Below are positions 5,499 to 11,045 of a stretch of 24,561 bases of DNA, one piece after another; position 1 is the stretch's first letter; each line of letters starts with the position of its first letter. This stretch comes from a virus. Made by a program: the position numbers and the translations under genes. The notes below the pieces were generated by a model. The model ran no database searches, had not been told where the DNA came from, and saw nothing but the letters and a program-made list of their open reading frames with translations. The stretch spans positions 1 through 24,561 of the IMG/VR virus record IMGVR_UViG_3300029319_000488; one strand, 5' to 3'.

Positions 5499-5687
5499 AA
5501 TTTCACTCTTTTCCAAGCCACCAAGCAGGTTCAGGTTCGCGACAACGATCCAACTCCTGTGCTCATGCCTGAGGGCCCTGCCTTTTTCACCCGCTATGAG
5601 GCAGAGCAATGGCTCAGCAAATCAGAGCTGGGCCCTGAATACTCGGTTACTGAGGTTCATCCTTTCACCTCTGGGTTCGGAGGCTGA
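5496..5687 (+). CDS. Small early protein, 63 aa, unknown function
   Basis: The chosen start is the ATG at 5496 (MNFTLFQATKQVQVRDND), which follows the repeated leader. An in-frame GTG at 5406 would add 30 residues but would run through the promoter module, so it is unlikely. The protein has a strand-rich N-terminus, then PAFFTRYEAEQWLSKSELG, which looks like a helix of the kind seen where a Y-x-A-E-x-W motif packs against a small sheet, and ends FTSGFGG. No family was recognised. It is the first of several short genes placed behind palindrome promoters, probably expressed early. Confidence 0.65.
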   Translation: MNFTLFQATKQVQVRDNDPTPVLMPEGPAFFTRYEAEQWLSKSELGPEYSVTEVHPFTSGFGG

Positions 5688-5690
5688 TCG

Positions 5691-5897
5691 ATGAGCAAAA
5701 AGCGTTATCAGTTCGAGGTCACGCTCAAGGCAGGCGTGACCCAATGTTTCAAGATCGAGGCCAACAGTGTTGCTGAGGCCAAGCGCCTCGCTGATCGGGC
5801 TGGCTTTCTCGGCCCTGTCACCTACGTACCTCGCAAACGCACCGTTCGCGTTGGCAAGCCAAGCGCTCTGCAGGCATTGCTTTCACAGCACCTCTGA
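5691..5897 (+). CDS. Small basic early protein, 68 aa
   Basis: An ATG at 5691 follows a good ribosome-binding site (GGAGG eight bases upstream) and lies three bases after the previous stop, so the two genes share a transcript. The protein (MSKKRYQFEVTLKAGVTQ at the start) has a strand with alternating residues, then IEANSVAEAKRLADRAG, a helix typical of small alpha/beta domains whose A-x-S-x-x-E-A-x-x-x-A pattern occurs in many short phage proteins. A basic segment RKRTVRVGKPS follows. The strong positive charge would allow nucleic-acid binding. No family is recognised and the role is unknown. Confidence 0.7.
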   Translation: MSKKRYQFEVTLKAGVTQCFKIEANSVAEAKRLADRAGFLGPVTYVPRKRTVRVGKPSALQALLSQHL

Positions 5898-5900
5898 GCC

Positions 5901-5929
5901 TTGCGCGATGGCGCGCCATCTGGCATTAT
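5901..5929 (+). promoter_or_regulatory. Promoter-like module with palindrome in the spacer (copy 5)
   Basis: TTGCGC (5901-5906) and CATTAT (5924-5929, four of six consensus bases) are 17 nt apart around the perfect palindrome ATGGCGCGCCAT (5908-5919). As in copy 4, two bases separate the -35 box from TGGCGCGCCA. The module follows the 5897 stop directly and would drive the three-gene run from 5985 to 6729. Confidence 0.5.
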
Positions 5930-5968
5930 TCAATCACGGAGGCGATCCCCCGCGCCTCCCCTACAGCT

Positions 5969-5987
5969 GGAGACAGCTCTGTTCATG
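5969..5987 (+). promoter_or_regulatory. Repeated leader GGAGACAGCTCTGTTCATG (copy B)
   Basis: This is the second copy of the leader seen at 5480-5498, with 17 of 19 bases identical and ending in the ATG of the 5985 gene. Here it lies 50 nt beyond the palindrome instead of 22-26, because extra sequence separates the two parts. Confidence 0.5.
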
Positions 5988-6224
5988 GATGCTTTCAACA
6001 CCTCTCTCGCCCTCCACGAATGGCTCGAGGCCACCGCGCCTCAGCCTGAGGATCAACAGCCCGAGCTGGCTTACTACTGCGAGGCCATCAATCCCGCCAC
6101 CAACGAGGTGGCCTGGGACGACTGGCTCTACACCGATGAGCAGCGCCGCGAGCGCCTCGAGCAGGCTGCCAAAGAGGGCCTGACTCTGACCATCGAGGAA
6201 ACCGCCGACGAGGTTTGGGCATGA
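5985..6224 (+). CDS. Small acidic early protein, 79 aa
   Basis: The start is set at the ATG at 5985 by the repeated leader; upstream codons in the same frame overlap the promoter module and give a proline/arginine-rich stretch that looks non-coding. The protein begins MDAFNTSLALHEWLEATAP and is acidic and aromatic (NEVAWDDWLYTDEQRRERLE), ending in EETADEVWA. It should be mostly helical. No family was recognised. Its stop overlaps the next ATG (ATGA), and the next gene does the same, giving a three-gene coupled unit ending at 6729. Confidence 0.68.
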   Translation: MDAFNTSLALHEWLEATAPQPEDQQPELAYYCEAINPATNEVAWDDWLYTDEQRRERLEQAAKEGLTLTIEETADEVWA

Positions 6225-6394
6225 ACATCGACGGCATGGACACCATCCAGCTCTGCTGTGTGGTTCGCGAGCGCCTTGAGCGTGCCGCCAAAACTGAATA
6301 CCTCGAGATCCCTCTCGACATCCTTGCCCGCATCGAGGACGACGTCCTCCCTGCTCTCGAGTTCATCCAAACCACCTACGAGGAAAACGAATGA
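6221..6394 (+). CDS. Small acidic protein, 57 aa
   Basis: The ATG at 6221 overlaps the previous stop and the TGA at 6392-6394 overlaps the next ATG, so this 57-codon reading frame fits exactly between two genes. The protein (beginning MNIDGMDTIQLCCVVRERLE) is acidic and predicted helical, with EYLEIPLDILARIEDDVLPALEFI in the second half. No family is recognised. The double ATGA junctions and the coding-like codon use make the gene likely although it is short. Confidence 0.65.
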   Translation: MNIDGMDTIQLCCVVRERLERAAKTEYLEIPLDILARIEDDVLPALEFIQTTYEENE

Positions 6395-6729
6395 CCGCCT
6401 CCCCCTCCATCCTCCAGACCAAACAGTTCGAGATCGGACAGATCGTTTGCTCGAGCTACGGCTACAACATGACCATCGTCGAGTTCTATCTCGTCGATCG
6501 GATGACCAAATCAAACGTCTGGCTCCGCCCCATCGGCCGCATCGTCAAAAACGACGACGGCAAGGGCGACGGCACTGCTGAGCCCAGCCTCGACTTCAAA
6601 GCAGCCGACAGCTGCGTCTTTCGCAAAAAGATTCAGGTCAGCTCCGATGGCTGTCAGTACATCTCTGACACCATGAAGGCCTACTCAATCTGGGATGGGC
6701 GTCCTAAATACCACAACACCTGGGACTAG
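6391..6729 (+). CDS. Conserved phage protein of unknown function (IGQIVCSSYGYNMT type)
   Basis: This protein has 112 residues from an ATG that overlaps the previous stop. The segment FEIGQIVCSSYGYNMTIVEF followed by VDRMTKSNVWLRPIG is a pattern I associate with short phage proteins annotated only as hypothetical: a gated 'F-x-x-G-x-x-x-x-S-x-G-Y-x-x-T-x-x-x-F-Y' strand pair, then a strand with K-S/T-x-V-x-L-R-P-I. It is probably a small beta-barrel. The rest (KAADSCVFRKKIQVSSDG) continues in strands, ending in a W/Y-rich tail around SIWDGRPKYHNTWD. It closes the early coupled unit. Function is unknown, and neither a nucleic-acid nor a protein partner can be read from it. Confidence 0.7.
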   Translation: MTASPSILQTKQFEIGQIVCSSYGYNMTIVEFYLVDRMTKSNVWLRPIGRIVKNDDGKGDGTAEPSLDFKAADSCVFRKKIQVSSDGCQYISDTMKAYSIWDGRPKYHNTWD

Positions 6730-6747
6730 CGCCGGCCCTTAAATTTG

Positions 6748-6770
6748 AGGCGTCGGGGAGCCTGACGCCT
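6748..6770. other. Hairpin AGGCGTC / GACGCCT in the 6730-6861 gap
   Basis: A 7-bp perfect stem with a nine-base loop lies 18 bp after the early-unit stop, followed by a smaller GGCT-GAA-AGCC hairpin at about 6774-6784. There is no T tract on either strand, so it is at best a weak or Rho-aided terminator or a processing site. The remaining 77 bp up to 6861 hold no clear promoter or ribosome-binding site. Confidence 0.4.
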
Positions 6771-6861
6771 TCGGGCTGAAAGCCATACAACACCCACGTG
6801 CAGAGCGGGAAAAGCAGGGCGCGGATAACAGCGCGATCCATCCCCCGACACCCCCTTTCAA

Positions 6862-7188
6862 ATGGACATCCATCCCAAACGCCTTTACGGCCCGGAGCTG
6901 ATCGCCAAAGTCAAAATGTCAGCCAAGCTCCGGAAAGCAGCTCTTGTTCTTCGCTGCGGCTACGCCAAAGTTCTCCCCAGAACCGGTCACATCCTCCCGG
7001 ATTACGACGCGTTCTACACCTCGTTGATCGAGGCCCAACGTGAGCAGGAGCAGGCTTACAGCTCCGCTCAGCAATGCAACAACGACCTCAAAGCCTTCAC
7101 TGACTATGAACGCCAACTTCGTGATGCGTATGCCAAATCCAAAAATCAGGGTCCTCAACACCGGAGTGATTCGGATTCAGATCGATGA
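6862..7188 (+). CDS. Protein with cyanobacterial AbrB (cyAbrB)-like N-terminal region
   Basis: This is a 108-residue protein starting MDIHPKRLYGPELIAKVKM. Residues about 9-60 (GPELIAKVKMSAKLRKAALV, then RCGYAKV, a G and DYDAFYTSLIEAQ) follow the order seen in the conserved part of cyanobacterial AbrB-like regulators: G-x-x-L-x-x-K-V, helix, x-C-G-Y, then x-x-F-Y-x-x-L-x-x-A. In the host proteins these regulate carbon and nitrogen genes. Here the region is followed by a charged coiled segment (EQEQAYSSAQQCNNDLKAFT). The last 20 residues overlap the next gene and look like out-of-frame sequence. No ribosome-binding site is seen. If right, this supports a cyanobacterial host and a phage interest in host regulation; the similarity is by memory and not proven. 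Confidence 0.55.
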   Translation: MDIHPKRLYGPELIAKVKMSAKLRKAALVLRCGYAKVLPRTGHILPDYDAFYTSLIEAQREQEQAYSSAQQCNNDLKAFTDYERQLRDAYAKSKNQGPQHRSDSDSDR

Positions 7189-7303
7189 CCTGGTTGGTTT
7201 TGTCGACTCTCAGCATCTAGTTGATCCAAAGATCTTGCAGCTGCAGGTAGCGTGGCGACAGCGAAACAACCCGCGTGGAGTCAATCAACAGCCTGAAGTC
7301 TGA
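7130..7303 (+). CDS. Small protein, 57 aa, before the methyltransferase
   Basis: A reading frame from the ATG at 7130 (MPNPKIRVLNTGVIRIQIDD) runs to 7303; earlier in-frame ATGs at 7106 and 7124 are equally possible, and none has a clear ribosome-binding site. The sequence looks coding, with alternating hydrophobic residues (VIRIQIDDLVGFVD) and a DPKILQLQVAW strand, suggesting a small beta protein. It overlaps the 3' end of the cyAbrB-like gene by 59 bp and the methyltransferase GTG by 29 bp. No family was recognised. Confidence 0.45.
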   Translation: MPNPKIRVLNTGVIRIQIDDLVGFVDSQHLVDPKILQLQVAWRQRNNPRGVNQQPEV

Positions 7304-8843
7304 CCATAAAAACGCACGGAAACGCACAGATCGATCCTCTGAACTAATCAAAGAGTCCCTGCAGCGCTACGGCGCCGCTCGCTCCATCGTCATCGACGAG
7401 GAGAACCGCATCCTCGCCGGCAACGGCACTGTCGAGGGTGCCAAAGCTGCCGGCATCAGCAACATCCGCGTCATTGAGTCAGAGGGCGACGAGATCATCG
7501 CGGTGCGCCGCACCGGCCTCTCTGAGGAGCAAAAGGTCGGCCTCGCTCTCGCCGATAACCGCACCTCTGATCTGTCGACCTGGGATCAGGAGATGCTGAA
7601 CCGGCTCTCTGATGAGCACGACATCAGCCCCTGGTTCTCTGATGCAGATTTGACCGGCCTGGCAGAGGCAGAGGATCTGTCGGCATTTGATGAGGCTGTT
7701 GAGGATTCGATCGAGGCAGAGACAGCGCAGCCCGGCGCCAAGCTCGCTGATCGGTTTGGCATCGCTCCGTTCTCAATCCTCAACGCCCGCGAGGGTTGGT
7801 GGCAGGAGCGCAAACGGCAGTGGCTGGATCTCGGCATCCAGTCAGAGGTCGGCCGTGAGGGCAACCTCCTCGGCATGTCCGAGACGGTCCTGCAGCCTGA
7901 TGAGCAGCTGCGTCAGCTGAAGGAGGCCCTGCAGGCTGGGGGCGGCGCAGGCAACGGCAGCATCCACGCCAAAATCCCCGGCTACTACCAGAAGAAAAAT
8001 GCCGGCATGAGCGACGAGGAGATCGTCGCCGAGTTCCTCGACTCTGGCTCTCAAATCGGCGCAGGCACCTCGATCTTCGATCCTGTCCTCGCCGAGCTGG
8101 CCTACCGCTGGTTCTCGCCCCAAGACGGCATCATTCTCGATCCGTTTGCCGGCGGATCAGTGCGCGGCATCGTTGCCTTGAAATCAGGTCGGCAGTACAT
8201 CGGCTGCGATCTCCGGGCTGAGCAGGTTGAGGCGAACCGGGCCCAGGGCGCAGAGATCACCCCGGACAACCCGCCCATTTGGCACTGCAGCGACTCCCGG
8301 AACATCGATCGCGTTTGCGAGGGTCTTCAGGCCGACATGATCTTCTCCTGCCCTCCGTACGCAGATCTCGAGGTTTACAGCGACAACCCCAAGGATCTGT
8401 CCACGCTGCCCTATGACCAGTTCGTCGAAAGCTACCGGGAGATCATCGACAAATCCTGCAGCCTGCTGAAGGACAACGCGTTTGCCTGTTTCGTTGTCGG
8501 CGATGTCCGCGACAAAAAGGGCAACTACTACAACTTCGTCGGCGACACCATCAAAGCGTTCACCGATGCAGGGCTCAGCTACTACAACGAGGCGATCCTG
8601 ATCACCCCCGTCGGCACCCTGCCGATCAGGGCCGGCCGCACATTTGCCAGCACCCGCAAGCTCGGCAAAACCCATCAGAACGTCCTCGTGTTCCTCAAGG
8701 GCGATGCCCGCAAAGCCGTGGCCGCCTGCGGCGAATGTGATTTCGCCGACGTTGAGGAGCAGCCTGCAGAGCATGGCCCTGTCGCTGAGAGCACTGAGTA
8801 CGGCGAAAAGCTGACCGCTGATTCCATCGGAGGTGAGCTGTGA
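7275..8843 (+). CDS. ParB-like domain fused to a DNA methyltransferase
   Basis: The protein has 522 residues from a GTG start. Residues 1-100 form a ParB/Srx-like domain: INSLKSDHKNARKRTD, RYGAARSIVIDEENRILAGN with the G-N-G-T motif (49-52), and the ALADNRTSDL tail. Residues about 155-205 form a linker region conserved in phage ParB-methylases (RFGIAPFSILNAREGWWQE). The methylase follows: FxGxG-type motif I DPFAGGSVRG (289-298) and catalytic motif IV SCPPYADL (358-365), then FVVGD and a KTHQNVLVFLKG end. S-P-P-Y indicates amino-methylation (N6-adenine or N4-cytosine) of phage DNA. Motif I precedes IV. It has no partner restriction enzyme here, so it is likely an orphan that protects or marks phage DNA. 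The stop overlaps the next GTG. Confidence 0.85.
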   Translation: MESINSLKSDHKNARKRTDRSSELIKESLQRYGAARSIVIDEENRILAGNGTVEGAKAAGISNIRVIESEGDEIIAVRRTGLSEEQKVGLALADNRTSDLSTWDQEMLNRLSDEHDISPWFSDADLTGLAEAEDLSAFDEAVEDSIEAETAQPGAKLADRFGIAPFSILNAREGWWQERKRQWLDLGIQSEVGREGNLLGMSETVLQPDEQLRQLKEALQAGGGAGNGSIHAKIPGYYQKKNAGMSDEEIVAEFLDSGSQIGAGTSIFDPVLAELAYRWFSPQDGIILDPFAGGSVRGIVALKSGRQYIGCDLRAEQVEANRAQGAEITPDNPPIWHCSDSRNIDRVCEGLQADMIFSCPPYADLEVYSDNPKDLSTLPYDQFVESYREIIDKSCSLLKDNAFACFVVGDVRDKKGNYYNFVGDTIKAFTDAGLSYYNEAILITPVGTLPIRAGRTFASTRKLGKTHQNVLVFLKGDARKAVAACGECDFADVEEQPAEHGPVAESTEYGEKLTADSIGGEL

Positions 8844-10000
8844 GCGATGCACCCGCCTGGGCGCTCGGCTACGACCTGGCGTTCCTGAAGCAGCTCGCTG
8901 CTGTTTTCGCTCGCGATTTCAAGCCGCACTGCTACGGAGCGTTCGGCCTCCCAAAAGAGCGCGACATCGCTACGGCGATGAAGGAGGGGCAGCTGGCGTG
9001 GACCCGCTCGCCCGACACCAACGCGATCGCTGCCGTGGTGATGTTTCGCATCGCCAAGGTCGCCAGCTCTCAGAGCGACTTCGCTCAGCGGCCGATCAGC
9101 ATCCACAAAGGTGATCTGCAGATCCGTGCCCTAGCGGGCAACTCTGCAGATCTCAGCAGGCTGGTCACCAAACTCATGGGCAAGGCTGGTCCACGGCCCG
9201 TTTGGATCGAGCTGCACGAGGAGAACCGGAAACTCAGAGATGTCGCGATCAGCCTCGGCTTCAAGCCTGTAGCAACCAAGGTCACCGCCTCATCTGACAT
9301 CAAAGCGCTCTACATCCATGGAGTGCCCAACCCCGCAGCTCGCGTGCAGGGCAGCCTGCACCCCTCCGACATCCCTGCCCTCAAGCTCCTGGGATGTGGC
9401 GCCATGCCCGGCGAGATCCAAAAATGCCTCGATGAGATCGCTGCGTTCAACCCTGCATGGGAGCAGCACTACAGCTCCTACAACAAACGCAAAAGCTGGA
9501 CGGCCATCGCTCTGCAGGGGTTCGATCCTTCTGATCCTGGCTTCATCATCAAGCCCGCAGAGATGAGCAAAGGGTGGAAACAGGACAACCCTGAGCGCCT
9601 GAAAGCCGCCTGCGCTCCAACCATCGCAGCGATGGCGATGCCCACCGTTTGGATGCTGGCCCAGAGCGTTCCCGGCAAGCTCGAGCGGGTTCGCCTCATG
9701 CGGCTTCGCGCCTCAAACGGAGAGTTGACTCGTCATGCCGACATCACAGATCGAGATGCCGGCACTGCAGACGGCAGGATTGCTCGCCTGCACATCCCGC
9801 TGCAAACAGCCGAGGGCTGCGAGTTCTCCGGCTGGGAGCTGACGGGCAACCGCACCCGCCGGCATTTCCCCGCCGGCTCGCTGTTCTATCTCGACATCCG
9901 AAAACCGCACGCGGTCAAAAACACCAGCGACTGCGACCGGATCCACCTAGTGGTCGATGTCGCCTGCAACGCTCAAACCCGGAGGTTGATCGATGCCTGA
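8840..10000 (+). CDS. GNAT-like domain fused to an aspartyl-hydroxylase-type 2OG-Fe(II) oxygenase
   Basis: The protein has 386 residues. A GTG at 8840 follows a strong GGAGGTGA site and overlaps the methyltransferase stop. Residues about 20-160 resemble a GNAT acyltransferase: a central strand (AIAAVVMFRIAKVA), and VWIELHEENRKLRDVAISLG with FKPVATKV at the end, the usual 'E-N-x-x-x-x-x-A-x-x-x-G-F-x-x-V' GNAT tail. Residues about 280-375 match aspartyl/asparaginyl beta-hydroxylases: TRHADITDRDAG with the H299-x-D301 iron pair, RIARLHIPLQT, FPAGSLFYLDIRKPHAV with H357, and DRIHLVVD with R367 to bind 2-oxoglutarate. All iron ligands are present. Role is unknown; coupling to a DNA methylase makes DNA modification a reasonable guess. 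Confidence 0.72.
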   Translation: MSDAPAWALGYDLAFLKQLAAVFARDFKPHCYGAFGLPKERDIATAMKEGQLAWTRSPDTNAIAAVVMFRIAKVASSQSDFAQRPISIHKGDLQIRALAGNSADLSRLVTKLMGKAGPRPVWIELHEENRKLRDVAISLGFKPVATKVTASSDIKALYIHGVPNPAARVQGSLHPSDIPALKLLGCGAMPGEIQKCLDEIAAFNPAWEQHYSSYNKRKSWTAIALQGFDPSDPGFIIKPAEMSKGWKQDNPERLKAACAPTIAAMAMPTVWMLAQSVPGKLERVRLMRLRASNGELTRHADITDRDAGTADGRIARLHIPLQTAEGCEFSGWELTGNRTRRHFPAGSLFYLDIRKPHAVKNTSDCDRIHLVVDVACNAQTRRLIDA

Positions 10001-10718
10001 TCGTTGGTGGCAGCCCACGCCGATCATCGACCGCCACGATCGGTTCCTCATCGTGCGGGATGACCAGGTGCCTGGCGGCTCAAAGATGAGGTTCCTGCCC
10101 TATCTCGTGCAGGATGCCAAGGAGGTTGTGTTCGGCGGCCCCTTTTGCGGCGGTGCTCCTTACGCCCTGTCTGTATGGGGACAGCGAACCAACAGCAAGA
10201 TCACGCTGTTCTACGCCAAACGAAAGGAGCTGCACATCCGCCAAAAGAAAGCCCTGCTCAATGGCGCAACGATCTATCAGGTGCCCTACGGCTACATGAC
10301 GAACGTGCAGGCAAAGGCCAAGCGCTACGCCCGAGAGCATGGCGCTTTGTTCCTCCCGCTCGGTTTCGACGTGCCTGAGGCTTCGAACCCTTTCATCGAA
10401 CAGATGCGCCGCGTTCGATCGATGGTTGGCAACGTTGATCAGGTGTGGGCCGCAACCGGCTCAGGGATGCTGGCCCGCTGTCTTGGCGAGGCGTTCTACC
10501 CAACGCCTGTTCATGGCGTGATCGTTGGCCTGGCGAGCCGCAACTCGAAGCAGCAGTATCCAGACAATGTCACGTTGCACGAGTACCCGAAACAGTTCTC
10601 GTGGTCCTGTTCCTACGAGGCGCCCTTTCCAACATGCGGAAACTACGATCGGAAAGCATGGGAGTTATGTCACAAACTGTCAGCAGGGACAGTTCTGTTT
10701 TGGAATGTTCTGGGGTGA
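9993..10718 (+). CDS. PLP-dependent enzyme-like protein (fold type II)
   Basis: The protein has 241 residues from an ATG with a strong GGAGGTTGATCG leader, overlapping the oxygenase stop by eight bases. The order resembles fold-type-II PLP enzymes such as ACC deaminase and cysteine synthase: FLIVRDDQVPGGSKMRFLPY with candidate Schiff-base lysine K31, VVFGGPFCGGAPYALS for the substrate loop, LLNGATIYQVPYGYMTN, LPLGF, then VWAATGSGMLARCLGE (151-166) in the place of the glycine-rich phosphate loop. It is shorter than free-living relatives (usually over 300 residues), the reduction being C-terminal, and it ends in a Cys/Trp-rich tail. A lyase or amino-transfer reaction is likely. Alternatively it is a diverged non-catalytic member. 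Confidence 0.55.
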   Translation: MPDRWWQPTPIIDRHDRFLIVRDDQVPGGSKMRFLPYLVQDAKEVVFGGPFCGGAPYALSVWGQRTNSKITLFYAKRKELHIRQKKALLNGATIYQVPYGYMTNVQAKAKRYAREHGALFLPLGFDVPEASNPFIEQMRRVRSMVGNVDQVWAATGSGMLARCLGEAFYPTPVHGVIVGLASRNSKQQYPDNVTLHEYPKQFSWSCSYEAPFPTCGNYDRKAWELCHKLSAGTVLFWNVLG

Positions 10719-10721
10719 ATC

Positions 10722-11045
10722 ATGCCGGCGAGTAACTCGACCAAAGCCAAAGTTGAGATGAGGGTGAACCGGATCGCTCGTCTGTTGGCTAATGGCGCGA
10801 CCAGATCTGAATGCGTGCAATACGGTTCAAATGAGTGGGGCATCGGCGCCCGGCAGATCGACAAGTACATCCACCGAGCACGAGAGCTGCTGAGAGCCGA
10901 CTGGGAGCTTGATCGGCAGACGATGGTGGCTGAGCTGCTGAGCCAGTGCGCCACGCTCCAAAAGGAGGCGCGCAAGCAGGGCAACCTCAACGCTGCGCTG
11001 GGCTGCATCAACTCAGCCGCTCGTCTCGCGAGGATTTTCGATTGA
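10722..11045 (+). CDS. terS: Terminase small subunit (probable)
   Basis: The protein has 107 residues from the ATG at 10722, three bases after the PLP-like gene. The N-terminal part (KAKVEMRVNRIARLLANGAT then RSECVQYGSNEWGIGARQID) is a helix-turn-helix, and residues 50-107 are helical (YIHRARELLRADWELDRQTM), as in small terminases, which bind the pac or cos site and form a ring on the large subunit. The call rests on size, fold pattern and direct linkage to the large terminase, whose TTG start overlaps its stop. It marks the start of the packaging and structural region. Confidence 0.8.
   Translation: MPASNSTKAKVEMRVNRIARLLANGATRSECVQYGSNEWGIGARQIDKYIHRARELLRADWELDRQTMVAELLSQCATLQKEARKQGNLNAALGCINSAARLARIFD

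Noticed and set aside
6748-6770. Hairpin as an intrinsic terminator for the early plus-strand unit.
   Set aside because: The 7-bp stem is fair, but no T tract follows on either strand, so it is listed only as a hairpin.
7586-8852. Long minus-strand open frames opposite the methyltransferase.
   Set aside because: They mirror the codon structure of the strong plus-strand gene, with Arg/Ser-rich or Ala/Val-rich shadow compositions, and lack upstream signals.
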